Below the pieces are notes generated by a model. It searched no databases and was not told where the DNA came from. It was given only the letters and a program-made list of their open reading frames with translations. A DNA stretch of 64,000 nucleotides, from positions 1,426,970 to 1,490,969 of the forward strand of contig NZ_VKKS01000001.1 of NCBI RefSeq assembly GCF_019402645.1, given 5' to 3'. Of this stretch, positions 10,901 through 19,630 are shown one piece after another; the first letter of the stretch is position 1, and each line of letters begins with the position of its first letter. The translations under genes were made by a program, and so were the position numbers. The stretch comes from Morganella morganii (GTDB lineage: Bacteria > Pseudomonadota > Gammaproteobacteria > Enterobacterales > Enterobacteriaceae).

Positions 10901-11846
10901 CTTCCGTATGGCGTAAATCGGCTTTGTTCAGAGCATCAGCAGTTTCACGGATCTCCCGCTCTCCGCTCATAAAGATAAGGATATCCCCGGCACTTTCCCG
11001 TCCCAGTTCATGTACAGCGTCCAAAATGCCCTGCGTCAGATCGCGATCCGTATCGTTTTCTTCCCCCGTCACCGGACGGTAACGGACTTCCACCGGATAC
11101 GTGCGGCCGGAAACCTCAATAATCGGCGCATTACCGAAATGACGGGAAAACCGCTCCGGATCAATGGTCGCGGAAGTGATAATCACTTTCAGATCCGGAC
11201 GTTTCGGCAGCAACTGGCGCAGATAACCGAGGATAAAATCGATATTCAGGCTGCGTTCATGCGCTTCATCGATGATAATAGTGTCATATTGCAGCAGCAG
11301 CTTGTCCTGCTGTAGTTCTGCCAGCAGGATACCGTCCGTCATCAGCTTAATCAGCGAATTATCACTGACCTGATCACTGAAGCGGACTTTATAACCCACC
11401 GCGCCGCCAAGCGGGACTTTCAGTTCATCGGCAATACGGGAAGCCACCGTTCTCGCGGCCAGGCGGCGCGGCTGGGTGTGACCGATAAACCCGGTGATAC
11501 CGCGTCCCAGCTCCAGACAGATTTTCGGGATCTGCGTGGTTTTCCCGGATCCTGTTTCTCCTGCAATGATCACCACCTGATGATCGCGGATCGCGTTATA
11601 AATCGCTTCCCGCTTCTGCGAAACCGGCAGATTGTCCGGATAGGTAATCTCCGGCCGGTTGGCAATACGCAGCTCTGTGCGGGTAATGCCGCGCAGCATC
11701 TCATCCTGTAACCCCGACAGCACCTTCTGCTGAGATTCGGGATTACGGATCTTCGCCGCGCCCGCCAGCCGTTTGCGGAACTGGTGCTGCCCGCGCAGCG
11801 ATAAATGGGGGATTAATTGTTTTAATTCATTAAGAAGGGAATTCAC
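7953..11846 (-). CDS. hrpA: ATP-dependent RNA helicase HrpA
   Basis: HrpA is a large DEAH-box RNA helicase; in E. coli it acts in mRNA processing and in rescuing stalled or collided ribosomes. The 1297 residues match the family length (about 1300). Visible in order: the Walker A motif GETGSGKTTQ near residue 95, the Walker B motif IIDEAHE near 197, the SAT motif (TSATIDPERF), motif VI QRKGRCGR near 390, then the helicase-associated region and the long C-terminal DUF3418 part that distinguishes bacterial HrpA. It is a single-gene unit with its own terminator, divergent from azoR. Confidence 0.97.
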   Translation of the reverse strand: MNSLLNELKQLIPHLSLRGQHQFRKRLAGAAKIRNPESQQKVLSGLQDEMLRGITRTELRIANRPEITYPDNLPVSQKREAIYNAIRDHQVVIIAGETGSGKTTQIPKICLELGRGITGFIGHTQPRRLAARTVASRIADELKVPLGGAVGYKVRFSDQVSDNSLIKLMTDGILLAELQQDKLLLQYDTIIIDEAHERSLNIDFILGYLRQLLPKRPDLKVIITSATIDPERFSRHFGNAPIIEVSGRTYPVEVRYRPVTGEENDTDRDLTQGILDAVHELGRESAGDILIFMSGEREIRETADALNKADLRHTEVLPLFARLSNSEQNRIFQPHTGRRIVLATNVAETSLTVPGIKYVIDTGFARVSRYSYRTKVQRLPIEPISQASANQRKGRCGRVSDGICIRLYSEDDFLLRPEFTDPEILRTNLASVILQMTAIGLGDIAAFPFVEAPDKRNIQDGVKLLEELGAIDGKTSAEGHYHLTQTGRQLAKLPIDPRLARMVLEARNHGAVRETMVIAAALSIQDPRERPLEKQQASDEKHRRFADKESDFIAFVNLWNYLKEQQKVLSNSQLRKQCRQEFLNYLRIREWQDVYTQLRQVVKEQGIPVNSEPADYKSVHLSLLSGLLSHTGQKDTEKQEFTGARNARFSVFPGSGLFKKPPKWVMVAELVETSRLWGRIAAKIEPEWIEPLAPHLVKYHYSEPHWEKSRGAVMATEKVTLYGLPVVAGRPVNYGNIDPVLCRELFIRHALVEGDWLTRHTFFRENQKLRNEVEELEHKSRRRDILVDDETLFSFYDTRLPPDIISSQHFDNWWKRERLQKPDFLNYEKNMLIRSDANQVTAQDYPNYWYQGDLKFRLSYQFEPGTEADGVTVHIPLPVLNQVSPEGVDWQIPGLREELVIALIKSLPKPVRRNFVPAPNYAGAFMERVPEPQGSLLDTLEQELRRMTGVTVDRESWQLDQIPSHLKITFRITGDKQKKLAEGYDLEALKLNLKEQVQQTLSDVVDDGIEQSGAHIWRFGDIPGCYEQKRGGYAVKAYPALVDEKQSVGIKVFETEFEQQLAMQAGTRRLLLLNIPSPIKYLHEKLPNKAKLGLYFNPYGKVLDLIDDCIACGVDKLIAQYGGVVWQEDKFAQLQEFVRAELNETVVGIAKLVEQILTTTFAINKRLKGRIDMQMAFALSDIKAQMNALIFPGFVTAHGWQRLPDILRYLQGIERRIEKLVSDVNRDRANMSKIEHVQNLWKQWQGKLSPVDKRRPEAEAVRWMIEELRISLFAQQLGTPYPVSDKRIIQAMEQISG

Positions 11847-12077
11847 CTTGCTGTCCTTCTGATAGGTAATATAGTGCCGTCTGTACGGTTTGGCTTTTTA
11901 TGCGGCGGGTCTCCCCTTTGTCATTGTTATCCCGTTTTCGGAGTAACACACACCGCACGTCTTTATTAAACTTGCCGTATCCGGCCATTGTCAGATTTTT
12001 TGATGTTATGCGCCGAATTTATCTGCTGTTCTTTCTGCAGCGGCTTTCATACACTGATTACGTAATAAATAAGCTGA

Positions 12078-12704
<627 letters not shown>

Positions 12705-12755
12705 CCGGATAACAACATAAAAACATGCAGTATCATCATTGATCATCCTTGTTCC

Positions 12756-12781
12756 GCGCCGGATAATCCGGCGCTTTTTTT
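12756..12781 (+). terminator. terminator after azoR
   Basis: Near-perfect GC-rich palindrome (GCGCCGGAT / ATCCGGCGC) followed by seven T residues, between azoR and convergent ydbL. Confidence 0.87.
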
Positions 12782-12788
12782 GTTTCCG

Positions 12789-13127
12789 TTACTCTTTCTT
12801 CAGCCATTTGCCGTTGATGCCGAGCACATATTCCCCCTGCGGCGCGCGGATCACCAGTTTCTGACCGGCAATTTTTGCCACTTCTTCCGCTTTCATCCGG
12901 TTAGTCTGTGCCAGTTCCGTGTATTTTTGTGTCCGTGCCGTATTAATTTCTTTGACCAGGCCGCTGACATCCTGCCGTGACGACGCTTTATCCACTGCTG
13001 CGATATAACCGCTGAAGGTTTCTCCCACCAGCCCCTGCTGTTTGGCCTCATCCAGTGTCAGCGCAAACGCAGAGGTGCTGATCAGTAATGTCAGAGCGGC
13101 CAGCCCGCTGTTAATGAATTTTCGCAT
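12789..13127 (-). CDS. ydbL: YdbL, periplasmic DUF1318 protein
   Basis: The 112-residue product starts with a signal peptide (MRKFINSGLAALTLLISTSAFA) and continues with the DUF1318 domain rich in helix-forming residues (TLDEAKQQGLVGETFSGY). It is the last gene of ydbH-ynbE-ydbL, starting 8 bases after ynbE. In E. coli this operon works in phospholipid movement between inner and outer membrane; YdbL modulates the YdbH-YnbE pair, reportedly as a periplasmic helper. The order and sizes are the same here. Confidence 0.93.
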   Translation of the reverse strand: MRKFINSGLAALTLLISTSAFALTLDEAKQQGLVGETFSGYIAAVDKASSRQDVSGLVKEINTARTQKYTELAQTNRMKAEEVAKIAGQKLVIRAPQGEYVLGINGKWLKKE

Positions 13128-13135
13128 TATTTACC

Positions 13136-13327
13136 TCAAAATATCGCTGAATTATTTTTCAGCAAATCTTCAACCTGGCGGTCAATTCTGACATTAATTT
13201 CATGCTCAATTTTGACATTCATATTAATATCAATGGGTTTATCCGGCGTGGCCACCTCCACCCGCAGACACCCGTTCAGCGCGATGATTATCAGCGGTAA
13301 TACCGCACCTGCTATCCATTTTTTCAT
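13136..13327 (-). CDS. ynbE: YnbE, outer-membrane lipoprotein partner of YdbH
   Basis: The 63-residue product is a small lipoprotein: after MKKWIAGAVL and a hydrophobic run comes the lipobox LNGC. The mature part (VEVATPDKPIDINMNV, then an amphipathic helix) matches YnbE. In E. coli YnbE oligomerises and joins YdbH into a trans-envelope bridge. The start at 13327 is chosen over an in-frame ATG 90 bases upstream, because it directly precedes the signal peptide and the longer form would overlap ydbH by about 70 bases. Confidence 0.9.
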   Translation of the reverse strand: MKKWIAGAVLPLIIIALNGCLRVEVATPDKPIDINMNVKIEHEINVRIDRQVEDLLKNNSAIF

Positions 13328-13344
13328 TCTGACTCCGTCGGATG

Positions 13345-15954
13345 TTACTCCTGATTCTGTGAAATACTTTTTTCCAGCCAGGCTTCCAGGTTGCTGCCGA
13401 AACGCAGACTGCGCCATAACTGAAACACATTTTCTTCATGCCGGTAATTCAGGTTTACCGTCCGCCGTGCATCCAGTACCGGATTATACCCGGAAACCAC
13501 CGATGACATCGTCAGGACACCCAGGTTGGTCAGATTGACATCCGTCCGCACCCGTTTCATCACCAGATAGTCCAGCCAGTTAATGGCCGTACCCGCCGAA
13601 ATATTATTTTCACTAACCGATTCAACAAACTGATTATCCAGATTGAGGGTCAGCGGTTCGTCGTTTTCCACCCAACCGTTATGCACAATCCACTGCGGAT
13701 TATCAATATAAAACGGTAATTCCCCGCTGATGCTGCCTTCGAGGGCAAACTGTGTCACCTTAAGGGTATTCATCAGCGGCCCGGTATTCAGTTTGTCCAA
13801 TTTTATCACTGCCGCTGTTTTTTGCGGGATCGTCAGCGACGACATCGTGACCTGCCCGCCCAGCACATCCAGGCTGACACCGGACAGTTCCAGCGGATAT
13901 ACATCACTGTACGGATAGTACCCCTGTAAATCGGCTTTAATATCAGTGACCTCAAACAAATTATCAACCTGGGCAATGCGCAGCATCACCGGCGTTTTGC
14001 TGCCGAGCTGCCAGCGACTGTCTGAAAGACGCCACGGCAGCACAAAATCCACGCCGCTCACTTCACCGTCTTTCAGCCACATACCTGCCTGTTTGACCAC
14101 CCAGTGCCCGCCGGCAACAAATCCCTGTCCCGGTGCAGCGGAATATGCCGCCTGGGCATAGAAAACACCGTTGCGCAGCGTGATACCCAAATCGGCAGGG
14201 ATCAGAGTCTGAAATGCCCGCATATCCTGTTCCGGCCAACGTGCCTCACCGCGCAGACGGACACCGTCCCAGCGGCTCCAATAGTGTATCGGTCCGATAT
14301 TTTTCCCGGCCGACAGTGTGCCTTTGACTGAAAAATCACGGGGATCACGGCCATCCAGTGTCATATCAAAGGTGGCAGACGGCAGATAACTGTTATCCAG
14401 CCGGATTTTACGGGTGGTCAGCTGAACCTTGCCGGAAAGTTTCTGCTGACCGTCCGTCCGGATCCAGATCAGCGGGGACAGCAGAGTCAGCGCCGGGGCA
14501 TCCATCGACATCATGCCGTAGCGGACACCGTTAAAACCGGTATCGAGCTTACGGATACGGATTTCCTCATCCAGCCAGGAACCGGCACCAGAGAATGTCC
14601 AGTTTGCATTCAGCGGCTTCATCCGGCCTTTTCCCCAGATTTGCCAGTACCAGCACCCGTTATCCGGCAAGAATTCCCGCGCCAGACCTTTCATCTGAAA
14701 GCGGTAGCGCCCCAGTTCCGGATTATTCACTGTCACGATGGCATCCAGCGGCCCGGAAATCCCCGACGGTGACAGCGAGGTTCCCGCCAGCGGCAGGCGC
14801 AGTTCTTCCACCAGAAAATCCGGACTGAGCTGCCCGCGTGCCCGAACCAGAGCCCCGGAACTCAGCCGGATCACCGGATCGGCAATCGTACCGGTCAGTA
14901 CCGCCGGTACCCGTCCGGCCACCCACATATCATTGTGATTGACCTGCCCGGCCAGCTCAAAAGGAATATCAAATTCTGTCAGCGGCAGCGCTGTTTCCGG
15001 TAACTGCAATACCGCAGTGCCTTTGCCGCGTACGCCCTGAGTGGTCACCGAAACCCGCGCCCCCAGCCGCATATCCGCCGGTGAGGAGAGCCGGTTTTTC
15101 AGCTCCGCACTGACAGTACCCCGCAGCGGTTGCTCCCATTCATCCCAGCGCCATTCCCCGTTTTTAATCAGAATGCTTTCCGCGGTAACTTCCCAGGGAA
15201 TATTCAGCAGTGCGGTCTGCGAATCCGCTTCACGCAGCGTCAGCGAACCCTGTTTACCCTGCCAGTCAAATGTGGCCATCAGCGGCAGCGGCCGGTATGG
15301 GGTACTGATTTCAGCCTGTAACCCACCTTTTTCCGGCAGTGCCGCAGTATTCAGAGGCAGGGTAAGTGCGCCGCTGAGTGCAAATTTTTCATCACCGATA
15401 GTGGCATTCAATTGTGACATCGTCACATTTAATTCCGGATCAATCGCCAGCTCCGCCTGAATATTCTCTCCCTGATAACTCAGATGCTGCCCCCAGCCGG
15501 CCGCTGTTGTCAGGCTCAGTTTTCCCTGATACGCCAGCCAGGGCGCGGGAATAACCTTATCAGCGGTCAGCGTCACCGGCGGCAGATGTGATAACAGAGC
15601 ACCAATATCAACTGGTGTACTGTCTGTCTCTTCCGGCGCAGAGGGTAATTTCTGAATACAGTCCGCATCACCGGTCAGTGAACCGGCATCAATAAGCCAG
15701 TGACCACCACGCTGATAATGAAGTGACAGGTTTTCCCCGATCGTCAGCTGACATTCATAACTGCTGAGAGCCGCTTCTTCTATATAGAGGCCGCCGGCAC
15801 GAATTTTCGGCTGTGAAAGTGACAACGTCACTCCGTCCGGTAAAAACGACCTTACCACTGCGGGCAGCCAGCGCGGAATTGTAAGCCAGGCCGCCGGGAG
15901 GATAATCATCAGCAGAACAAGCAGTGCCACCAGCACTTTCAGTAATTTTTTCAT
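13345..15954 (-). CDS. ydbH: YdbH, AsmA-like intermembrane phospholipid transport protein
   Basis: This 869-residue protein is anchored by one N-terminal membrane helix (LLKVLVALLVLLMIILPAAW) and is otherwise a long periplasmic region of repeated beta segments. This is the architecture of the AsmA-like bridges TamB, YhdP and YdbH, which carry phospholipids along a hydrophobic groove to the outer membrane. The size is close to E. coli YdbH (879). It is the first gene of the operon with ynbE 17 bases downstream. Note that azoR/hrpA and ldhA flank it as in E. coli. Confidence 0.94.
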   Translation of the reverse strand: MKKLLKVLVALLVLLMIILPAAWLTIPRWLPAVVRSFLPDGVTLSLSQPKIRAGGLYIEEAALSSYECQLTIGENLSLHYQRGGHWLIDAGSLTGDADCIQKLPSAPEETDSTPVDIGALLSHLPPVTLTADKVIPAPWLAYQGKLSLTTAAGWGQHLSYQGENIQAELAIDPELNVTMSQLNATIGDEKFALSGALTLPLNTAALPEKGGLQAEISTPYRPLPLMATFDWQGKQGSLTLREADSQTALLNIPWEVTAESILIKNGEWRWDEWEQPLRGTVSAELKNRLSSPADMRLGARVSVTTQGVRGKGTAVLQLPETALPLTEFDIPFELAGQVNHNDMWVAGRVPAVLTGTIADPVIRLSSGALVRARGQLSPDFLVEELRLPLAGTSLSPSGISGPLDAIVTVNNPELGRYRFQMKGLAREFLPDNGCWYWQIWGKGRMKPLNANWTFSGAGSWLDEEIRIRKLDTGFNGVRYGMMSMDAPALTLLSPLIWIRTDGQQKLSGKVQLTTRKIRLDNSYLPSATFDMTLDGRDPRDFSVKGTLSAGKNIGPIHYWSRWDGVRLRGEARWPEQDMRAFQTLIPADLGITLRNGVFYAQAAYSAAPGQGFVAGGHWVVKQAGMWLKDGEVSGVDFVLPWRLSDSRWQLGSKTPVMLRIAQVDNLFEVTDIKADLQGYYPYSDVYPLELSGVSLDVLGGQVTMSSLTIPQKTAAVIKLDKLNTGPLMNTLKVTQFALEGSISGELPFYIDNPQWIVHNGWVENDEPLTLNLDNQFVESVSENNISAGTAINWLDYLVMKRVRTDVNLTNLGVLTMSSVVSGYNPVLDARRTVNLNYRHEENVFQLWRSLRFGSNLEAWLEKSISQNQE

Positions 15955-16108
15955 AGACCTTTACGGGGACAGTTCTCCGGTTACAGATACATCAGCTACG
16001 CGTTATACTGTAGTCAGCAGATCTCAATCATTTCTGAACACAGGACAGCCCTATTTTGTCAGGGCTATCCGGTTTAGTGTAGCGATTTATTTTAGCAGAG
16101 GAACTCCG

Positions 16109-17110
16109 ATGAAAATCGTCAGTTACAGTACCAAACATTACGACAGCAAACATATGGATTTGATTAATCAGGATCCGCGCTTTCAGTATGATATCGAATA
16201 TTTTGATTTCCCGCTGACACAACAGACAGCAAAAAACGCTGTAGGTGCCGATGCTGTCTGCATTTTTGTTAATGATGATGCGAACCGGGAAGTATTACAG
16301 GAACTGGCGGATCTCAATATCAGAATCCTCGCACTGCGCTGTGCGGGATTTAATAACGTGGATTTAGCTGCGGCTCAGGAACTGGGTATACAGGTTGTCC
16401 GTGTTCCGGCCTATTCTCCCGAAGCCGTGGCAGAGCATGCCGCCGGGATGATGCTGAGCCTGAACCGCCGCATTCACCGTGCCTATCAGCGTACCCGTGA
16501 TGCCAATTTTTCTCTCGAGGGTCTGACCGGTTTTAATATGCATAACCGTACCGCTGGTGTGGTCGGAACAGGGAAAATCGGGCTGGCCGTGCTGCGGATT
16601 TTAAAAGGATTCGGTATGCGCCTGCTGGTGTCTGATCCTTATCCTAACCAGACAGCTCTGGATATGGGTGCAGAGTATGTGGATCTGAACACGCTGTTTG
16701 CTCAGTCGGATGTCATTTCACTCCACTGCCCGCTGACACCGGAAAACCATCATCTGCTGAATGAAACAGCATTCGCCAAAATGAAAGACGGCGTGATGAT
16801 CATCAATACCAGCCGCGGGGCTTTAATTGACTCAGTTGCTGCCATTAATGCTCTCAAACAGCAGAAGATTGGCGCATTAGGTATGGATGTCTATGAAAAT
16901 GAAAGAGATTTATTCTTTGAGGATAAATCGAACGATGTCATTCAGGATGATGTGTTCCGCCGTCTCTCCTCCTGCCATAATGTGTTGTTTACCGGCCATC
17001 AGGCATTTCTGACAGAAGAAGCGCTGCTGAGTATCAGTGAAACCACACTGGAAAATATCACCTGCCTCTATAATGGCGAAACATCTTGTAACATTGTGTT
17101 ACATAAATAA
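16109..17110 (+). CDS. ldhA: D-lactate dehydrogenase (fermentative)
   Basis: LdhA reduces pyruvate to D-lactate with NADH during fermentation. The 333-residue product has the D-2-hydroxyacid dehydrogenase layout. The Rossmann motif GVVGTGKIGLAVL is near residue 150. The catalytic triad contexts are present: Arg in NTSRGALID (about 235), Glu in YENERD and His in FTGHQAFLTEEAL (about 295). RBS GAGGAACTCC lies just upstream of the ATG. It is divergent from ydbH. The 3' side holds an imperfect hairpin (17138-17170) without a T run. Confidence 0.96.
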   Translation: MKIVSYSTKHYDSKHMDLINQDPRFQYDIEYFDFPLTQQTAKNAVGADAVCIFVNDDANREVLQELADLNIRILALRCAGFNNVDLAAAQELGIQVVRVPAYSPEAVAEHAAGMMLSLNRRIHRAYQRTRDANFSLEGLTGFNMHNRTAGVVGTGKIGLAVLRILKGFGMRLLVSDPYPNQTALDMGAEYVDLNTLFAQSDVISLHCPLTPENHHLLNETAFAKMKDGVMIINTSRGALIDSVAAINALKQQKIGALGMDVYENERDLFFEDKSNDVIQDDVFRRLSSCHNVLFTGHQAFLTEEALLSISETTLENITCLYNGETSCNIVLHK

Positions 17111-17351
17111 TATACATAACACAGAATATTACAATTTAATCCCGGGGATTTAATCCTGTCCTCCGGGATTGTGGTTATAAAAAAAACCAAAAAACATGAA
17201 CTTACATGGTGTCATTAAGTTTATTCTTAATTTTGATCATCTCAATTTTTGGTGCTAACATTTCTCATGTTGTTTGATGAGATTTTCTCAACAATCATCG
17301 GGACTGACATTCCCCTTCGTACCTGGTCAGATTTAAGAGCGAATGTATTCC

Positions 17352-17417
17352 GTATAAAAAAGCCCCGGAACGGGGCGGACAGGATATAAATATTGAGTAA
17401 CGTGTTTTTATTTTAAT
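17352..17417 (-). ncRNA. candidate small RNA on the strand opposite ldhA
   Basis: A minus-strand intrinsic terminator has no protein gene in front of it. A TATAAT box (minus strand, 17429-17424, preceded by C) lies about 7 bases before a likely start near 17417, giving a transcript of about 65 bases ending in the terminator stem. No good -35 element was seen at the expected distance. The sequence does not match any enterobacterial sRNA I recognise. This is inference from promoter plus terminator only. Confidence 0.3.
17354..17376 (-). terminator. orphan minus-strand terminator
   Basis: On the minus strand GCCCCG pairs with CGGGGC around loop TTC and is followed by six T residues. Plus-strand readers would meet no T run, so it is directional. 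No annotated gene points into it. Confidence 0.6.
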
Positions 17418-17680
17418 GCACGCATTATAGACCACACTTAACAAACGAATTATAAATAAAAAGAACGCAGGCAGCAGGCGATGTTTTTATTACGGCCGGC
17501 TATTTGTTATGGTTCTTTTTAATTATATCAATGTAACATCTCAACTATAAAGTAAAGACGTAGCAACCATTTATTGTAATTAACCATTAACTATCATTCG
17601 TGATGTTATTAACTGATACATCCCTCATGTTATTAATACGGGATACCTTCAGCTGATATCGAATACAGAGAGTAAAAAAT

Positions 17681-18001
17681 ATGTCTATCTTAAACCATTT
17701 AGTTTTAGTGGGCGGTATTGCATTATCATTTATTGCACACAGCGAATCATTACAGGGCCGGCAAGGCGGGACTATCACATTCTACGGCATGCTGACGGAA
17801 GCCCCCTGCACCTATCAGGTTTCCGGTAATAATATGAATACCGAATGTTACCGCTCCGGTAAGGCCACTAAATTTAACGGGAAAGTTCAGGCTGATAATA
17901 AATTCAGCGACATATTAATTCCTGATAATATTGGCGAGGTAAATATCACCCCTGTTCCATCTGATTCGAAAAAACATATTGTTACTGTAAGCTATCGCTA
18001 A
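17681..18001 (+). CDS. Small secreted fimbrial-subunit-like protein
   Basis: The 106-residue product has a signal peptide (about residues 1-22). It continues GGTITFYGMLTEAPC, the typical opening strand of type 1 fimbrial subunits, with the first of two cysteines; the second is in NMNTECY. The last residues (HIVTVSYR) resemble the terminal strand of such subunits. It is only about 60 percent of the usual subunit length and no chaperone or usher gene is nearby, so it may be a shortened orphan with another role. RBS AGAGAG precedes the ATG and a strong terminator follows. The function is unproven. Confidence 0.6.
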   Translation: MSILNHLVLVGGIALSFIAHSESLQGRQGGTITFYGMLTEAPCTYQVSGNNMNTECYRSGKATKFNGKVQADNKFSDILIPDNIGEVNITPVPSDSKKHIVTVSYR

Positions 18002-18096
18002 TCAGGCAAAGATATACCACACAGCAAATATAAGAATAAAAAAATCAATCATTAAAAAAACATCCATACATATGATAAGTAAATATAATTAGTATA

Positions 18097-18127
18097 AATC
18101 AAACACCTTCGGGTGTTTGATTTTTTT
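18097..18127 (+). terminator. terminator after the fimbrial-like gene
   Basis: Stem AATCAAACACC / GGTGTTTGATT with a stable TTCG tetraloop and seven T residues. Confidence 0.88.
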
Positions 18128-18271
18128 GTTTGCGATAAGAACGGGATTTGCTTTTTCGCTCGCCTGATAAACAATCAGATTCAGCTGGTGGCTCTCATAT
18201 CTGTCACATGATACTGTTTCATTTTAATTAAATGATTTTAATGGTACCGGTAACAGGAGATAACATCACTG

Positions 18272-18553
18272 ATGGATAATCATCTGACAACTTTATTGCA
18301 GCGCCTGCAAACCGCCGGACAACCCGGTTCATCTGTGCTACAGGTTACTTTTACCTGTAATGAGCTGAATATGCTTATCCGGGTGCTCTCTGCACATACA
18401 GCAGCGCCGGCAGCCTCACTGATTATCACCACACGGGAATCCGGTGCTGTCAGCCATGCCATTAATTACGGCTGGAGTGAAGAAGAAAAACAACGGACGG
18501 AACAGCAAGGCGGGCAATATATCCCGTTGTTCCGCCATAATATCTCTGATTAA
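18272..18553 (+). CDS. Unknown 93-residue protein
   Basis: I do not recognise this family. The start is supported by CAGGAGA about 9 bases upstream. The sequence is soluble-looking: a helical start (HLTTLLQRLQTAG), a middle alternating strand and helix, and an acidic-basic stretch (WSEEEKQRTEQQGG) near the end. It has no signal peptide or membrane segment. It sits between a terminator and the ytfE relic, with which its 3' end converges. It could be a genuine small cytoplasmic protein of this genus. Confidence 0.5.
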   Translation: MDNHLTTLLQRLQTAGQPGSSVLQVTFTCNELNMLIRVLSAHTAAPAASLIITTRESGAVSHAINYGWSEEEKQRTEQQGGQYIPLFRHNISD

Positions 18554-18564
18554 CCTACCCGCCG

Positions 18565-18738
18565 GCCAGGGCACGAACGCCTGTTCAATTTCATTAATAT
18601 TCAGGGATTTTTTTCTGCCGCTTTTTCCGGGGTGCGTTTTCCCCCGCAGCAGAAATCCAGATCATAACGATGGAAGAATGCCGGTGCACCATTCACAGAC
18701 AGAGCCGGTTCGCCTAAGGTTTTTTCGCGTAATGTCAT
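18565..18738 (-). pseudogene. ytfE: ytfE remnant (iron-sulfur repair/di-iron protein), truncated and frameshifted
   Basis: A minus-strand ATG at 18738 with the strong RBS GGAGGTAACAAA begins MTLREKTLGEPALS and reaches YDLDFCCGGKRT, the N-terminal ScdA-like domain of YtfE/RIC, which helps protect and repair iron-sulfur clusters during nitric-oxide stress. After 45 codons the frame hits TGA (18601). Slipping one base at the seven-A run (18608-18614) restores KKSLNINEIEQAFV, which continues the homology for about 12 residues before it is lost. The whole hemerythrin-like domain (about 150 residues) is missing. The gene is therefore dead, although its translation start is intact. Confidence 0.8.
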
Positions 18739-18836
18739 TTTGTTACCTCCGAATTCAGTCGTAAATCGTGATAATCAGTGCTGTGGCATATGCGGGAACA
18801 GCACTACATTATATTGCTGTGCAAACGCCTGTGCTG

Positions 18837-19522
18837 TTTGAAATAGCGGATAACGGCACCCTGTTTCTGGATGAGATTGGCGAACTGTCCCCGTCTTTAC
18901 AGGCCAAACTACTGCGCGTATTACAATACGGCGATATCCAGCGGGTCGGTGACGACCGGCCACTGAAGGTGAATGTCCGCGTGCTGGCCGCCACTAACAG
19001 GGATTTGCGGTCAGAAGTCGCGGCGGGTAATTTCCGGGCTGATCTCTTTCACCGGCTCAGTATTTTCCCGCTACAGGTACCGCCGCTGCGGGAACGGCAG
19101 GAAGATATCCTGCTGCTGACCGGCTATTTCTGCGAACGCTACCGCCAGGCGTTTGGTCTGCCGCAGGTGGTAATAAGCCCGGCGTTGCGCCCGGCACTGC
19201 TGCATTATCAGTGGCCGGGCAATGTACGGGAGCTGGAACATGCCGTACACCGCGCCATTGTTCTGGTGCGCGCCACCGGCAGCAGTGATGAACTGCTTTA
19301 CAACCTCATCACTTCTCACCGGAAGAAACCGCTGAGGCGGTTGTCAGCCATGAAACCTCTCCCGCAGAAGCAGATCTGCGCAGCGCCACAGACACCTTTC
19401 AGACGGAACTGATCCTTACGGCTCTTGCCCGCAGTGACGATAACCGGGGGGCGGCGGCCCGCAGTCTCGGGATTGATGCCGGTAATCTGCACCGGCTGGC
19501 AAAACGTCTGGGGCTGAAATAA
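18837..19522 (+). pseudogene. norR: norR remnant (NO-responsive sigma-54 activator), 5'-truncated and frameshifted
   Basis: The frame from about 18837 enters the AAA+ domain of a sigma-54 activator at [17 protein letters not shown] (Walker B) and continues through [21 protein letters not shown]-like sequence and [15 protein letters not shown], very close to E. coli NorR. The N-terminal GAF nitric-oxide sensor, the Walker A motif and the GAFTGA loop are absent. Between about 19292 and 19307 the frame shifts by one base; the second frame (codon phase of the TAA at 19520) restores HFSPEETAE and the C-terminal helix-turn-helix NLHRLAKRLGLK. An ORF starting with GTG at 18768 reads into it but its first 23 codons are not NorR-like. 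Confidence 0.82.
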
Positions 19523-19536
19523 TCCCCTGACGGGAC

Positions 19537-19555
19537 TTTTGACAAATGTCATAGG
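19537..19555 (+). promoter_or_regulatory. FNR-like palindrome upstream of the TonB receptor
   Basis: TTGAC-AAAT-GTCAT sits inside a 19-base sequence identical to the one covering the start codon of the Crp/Fnr-type gene at 22438. It differs by one base from a perfect TTGAC-N4-GTCAA palindrome. It lies about 75 bases before the receptor start, a sensible distance for an activator or repressor site. Confidence 0.55.
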
Positions 19556-19593
19556 ATAAGCCGCATTTTCTGCACTATGTTATGCCCTCAAAT

Positions 19594-19612
19594 GAAAATG
19601 ATAACCATTACA
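19594..19612 (+). promoter_or_regulatory. Fur box of the TonB receptor gene
   Basis: The 19 bases GAAAATGATAACCATTACA match the classical Fur consensus GATAATGATAATCATTATC at 15 positions. It lies 18 bases before the chosen receptor start, as expected for iron repression. Confidence 0.8.
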
Positions 19613-19630
19613 TTTATGAGGTCAGGGATA

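Larger units (their letters stand above)
17111..17680. other. long intergenic gap after ldhA
   Basis: About 570 AT-rich bases. It contains an imperfect GC hairpin at 17138-17170, a clear minus-strand terminator at 17354-17376 with a possible short RNA gene (listed separately), and the promoter region of the 17681 gene. No plausible protein gene was seen. Confidence 0.6.

Noticed and set aside
19316-19552. 78-codon minus-strand ORF starting MTFVKSPV
   Set aside because: It is antisense to the norR remnant. Its start coincides with the repeated palindrome, so the shared MTFVK with the regulator is explained by the DNA repeat, not by a gene.
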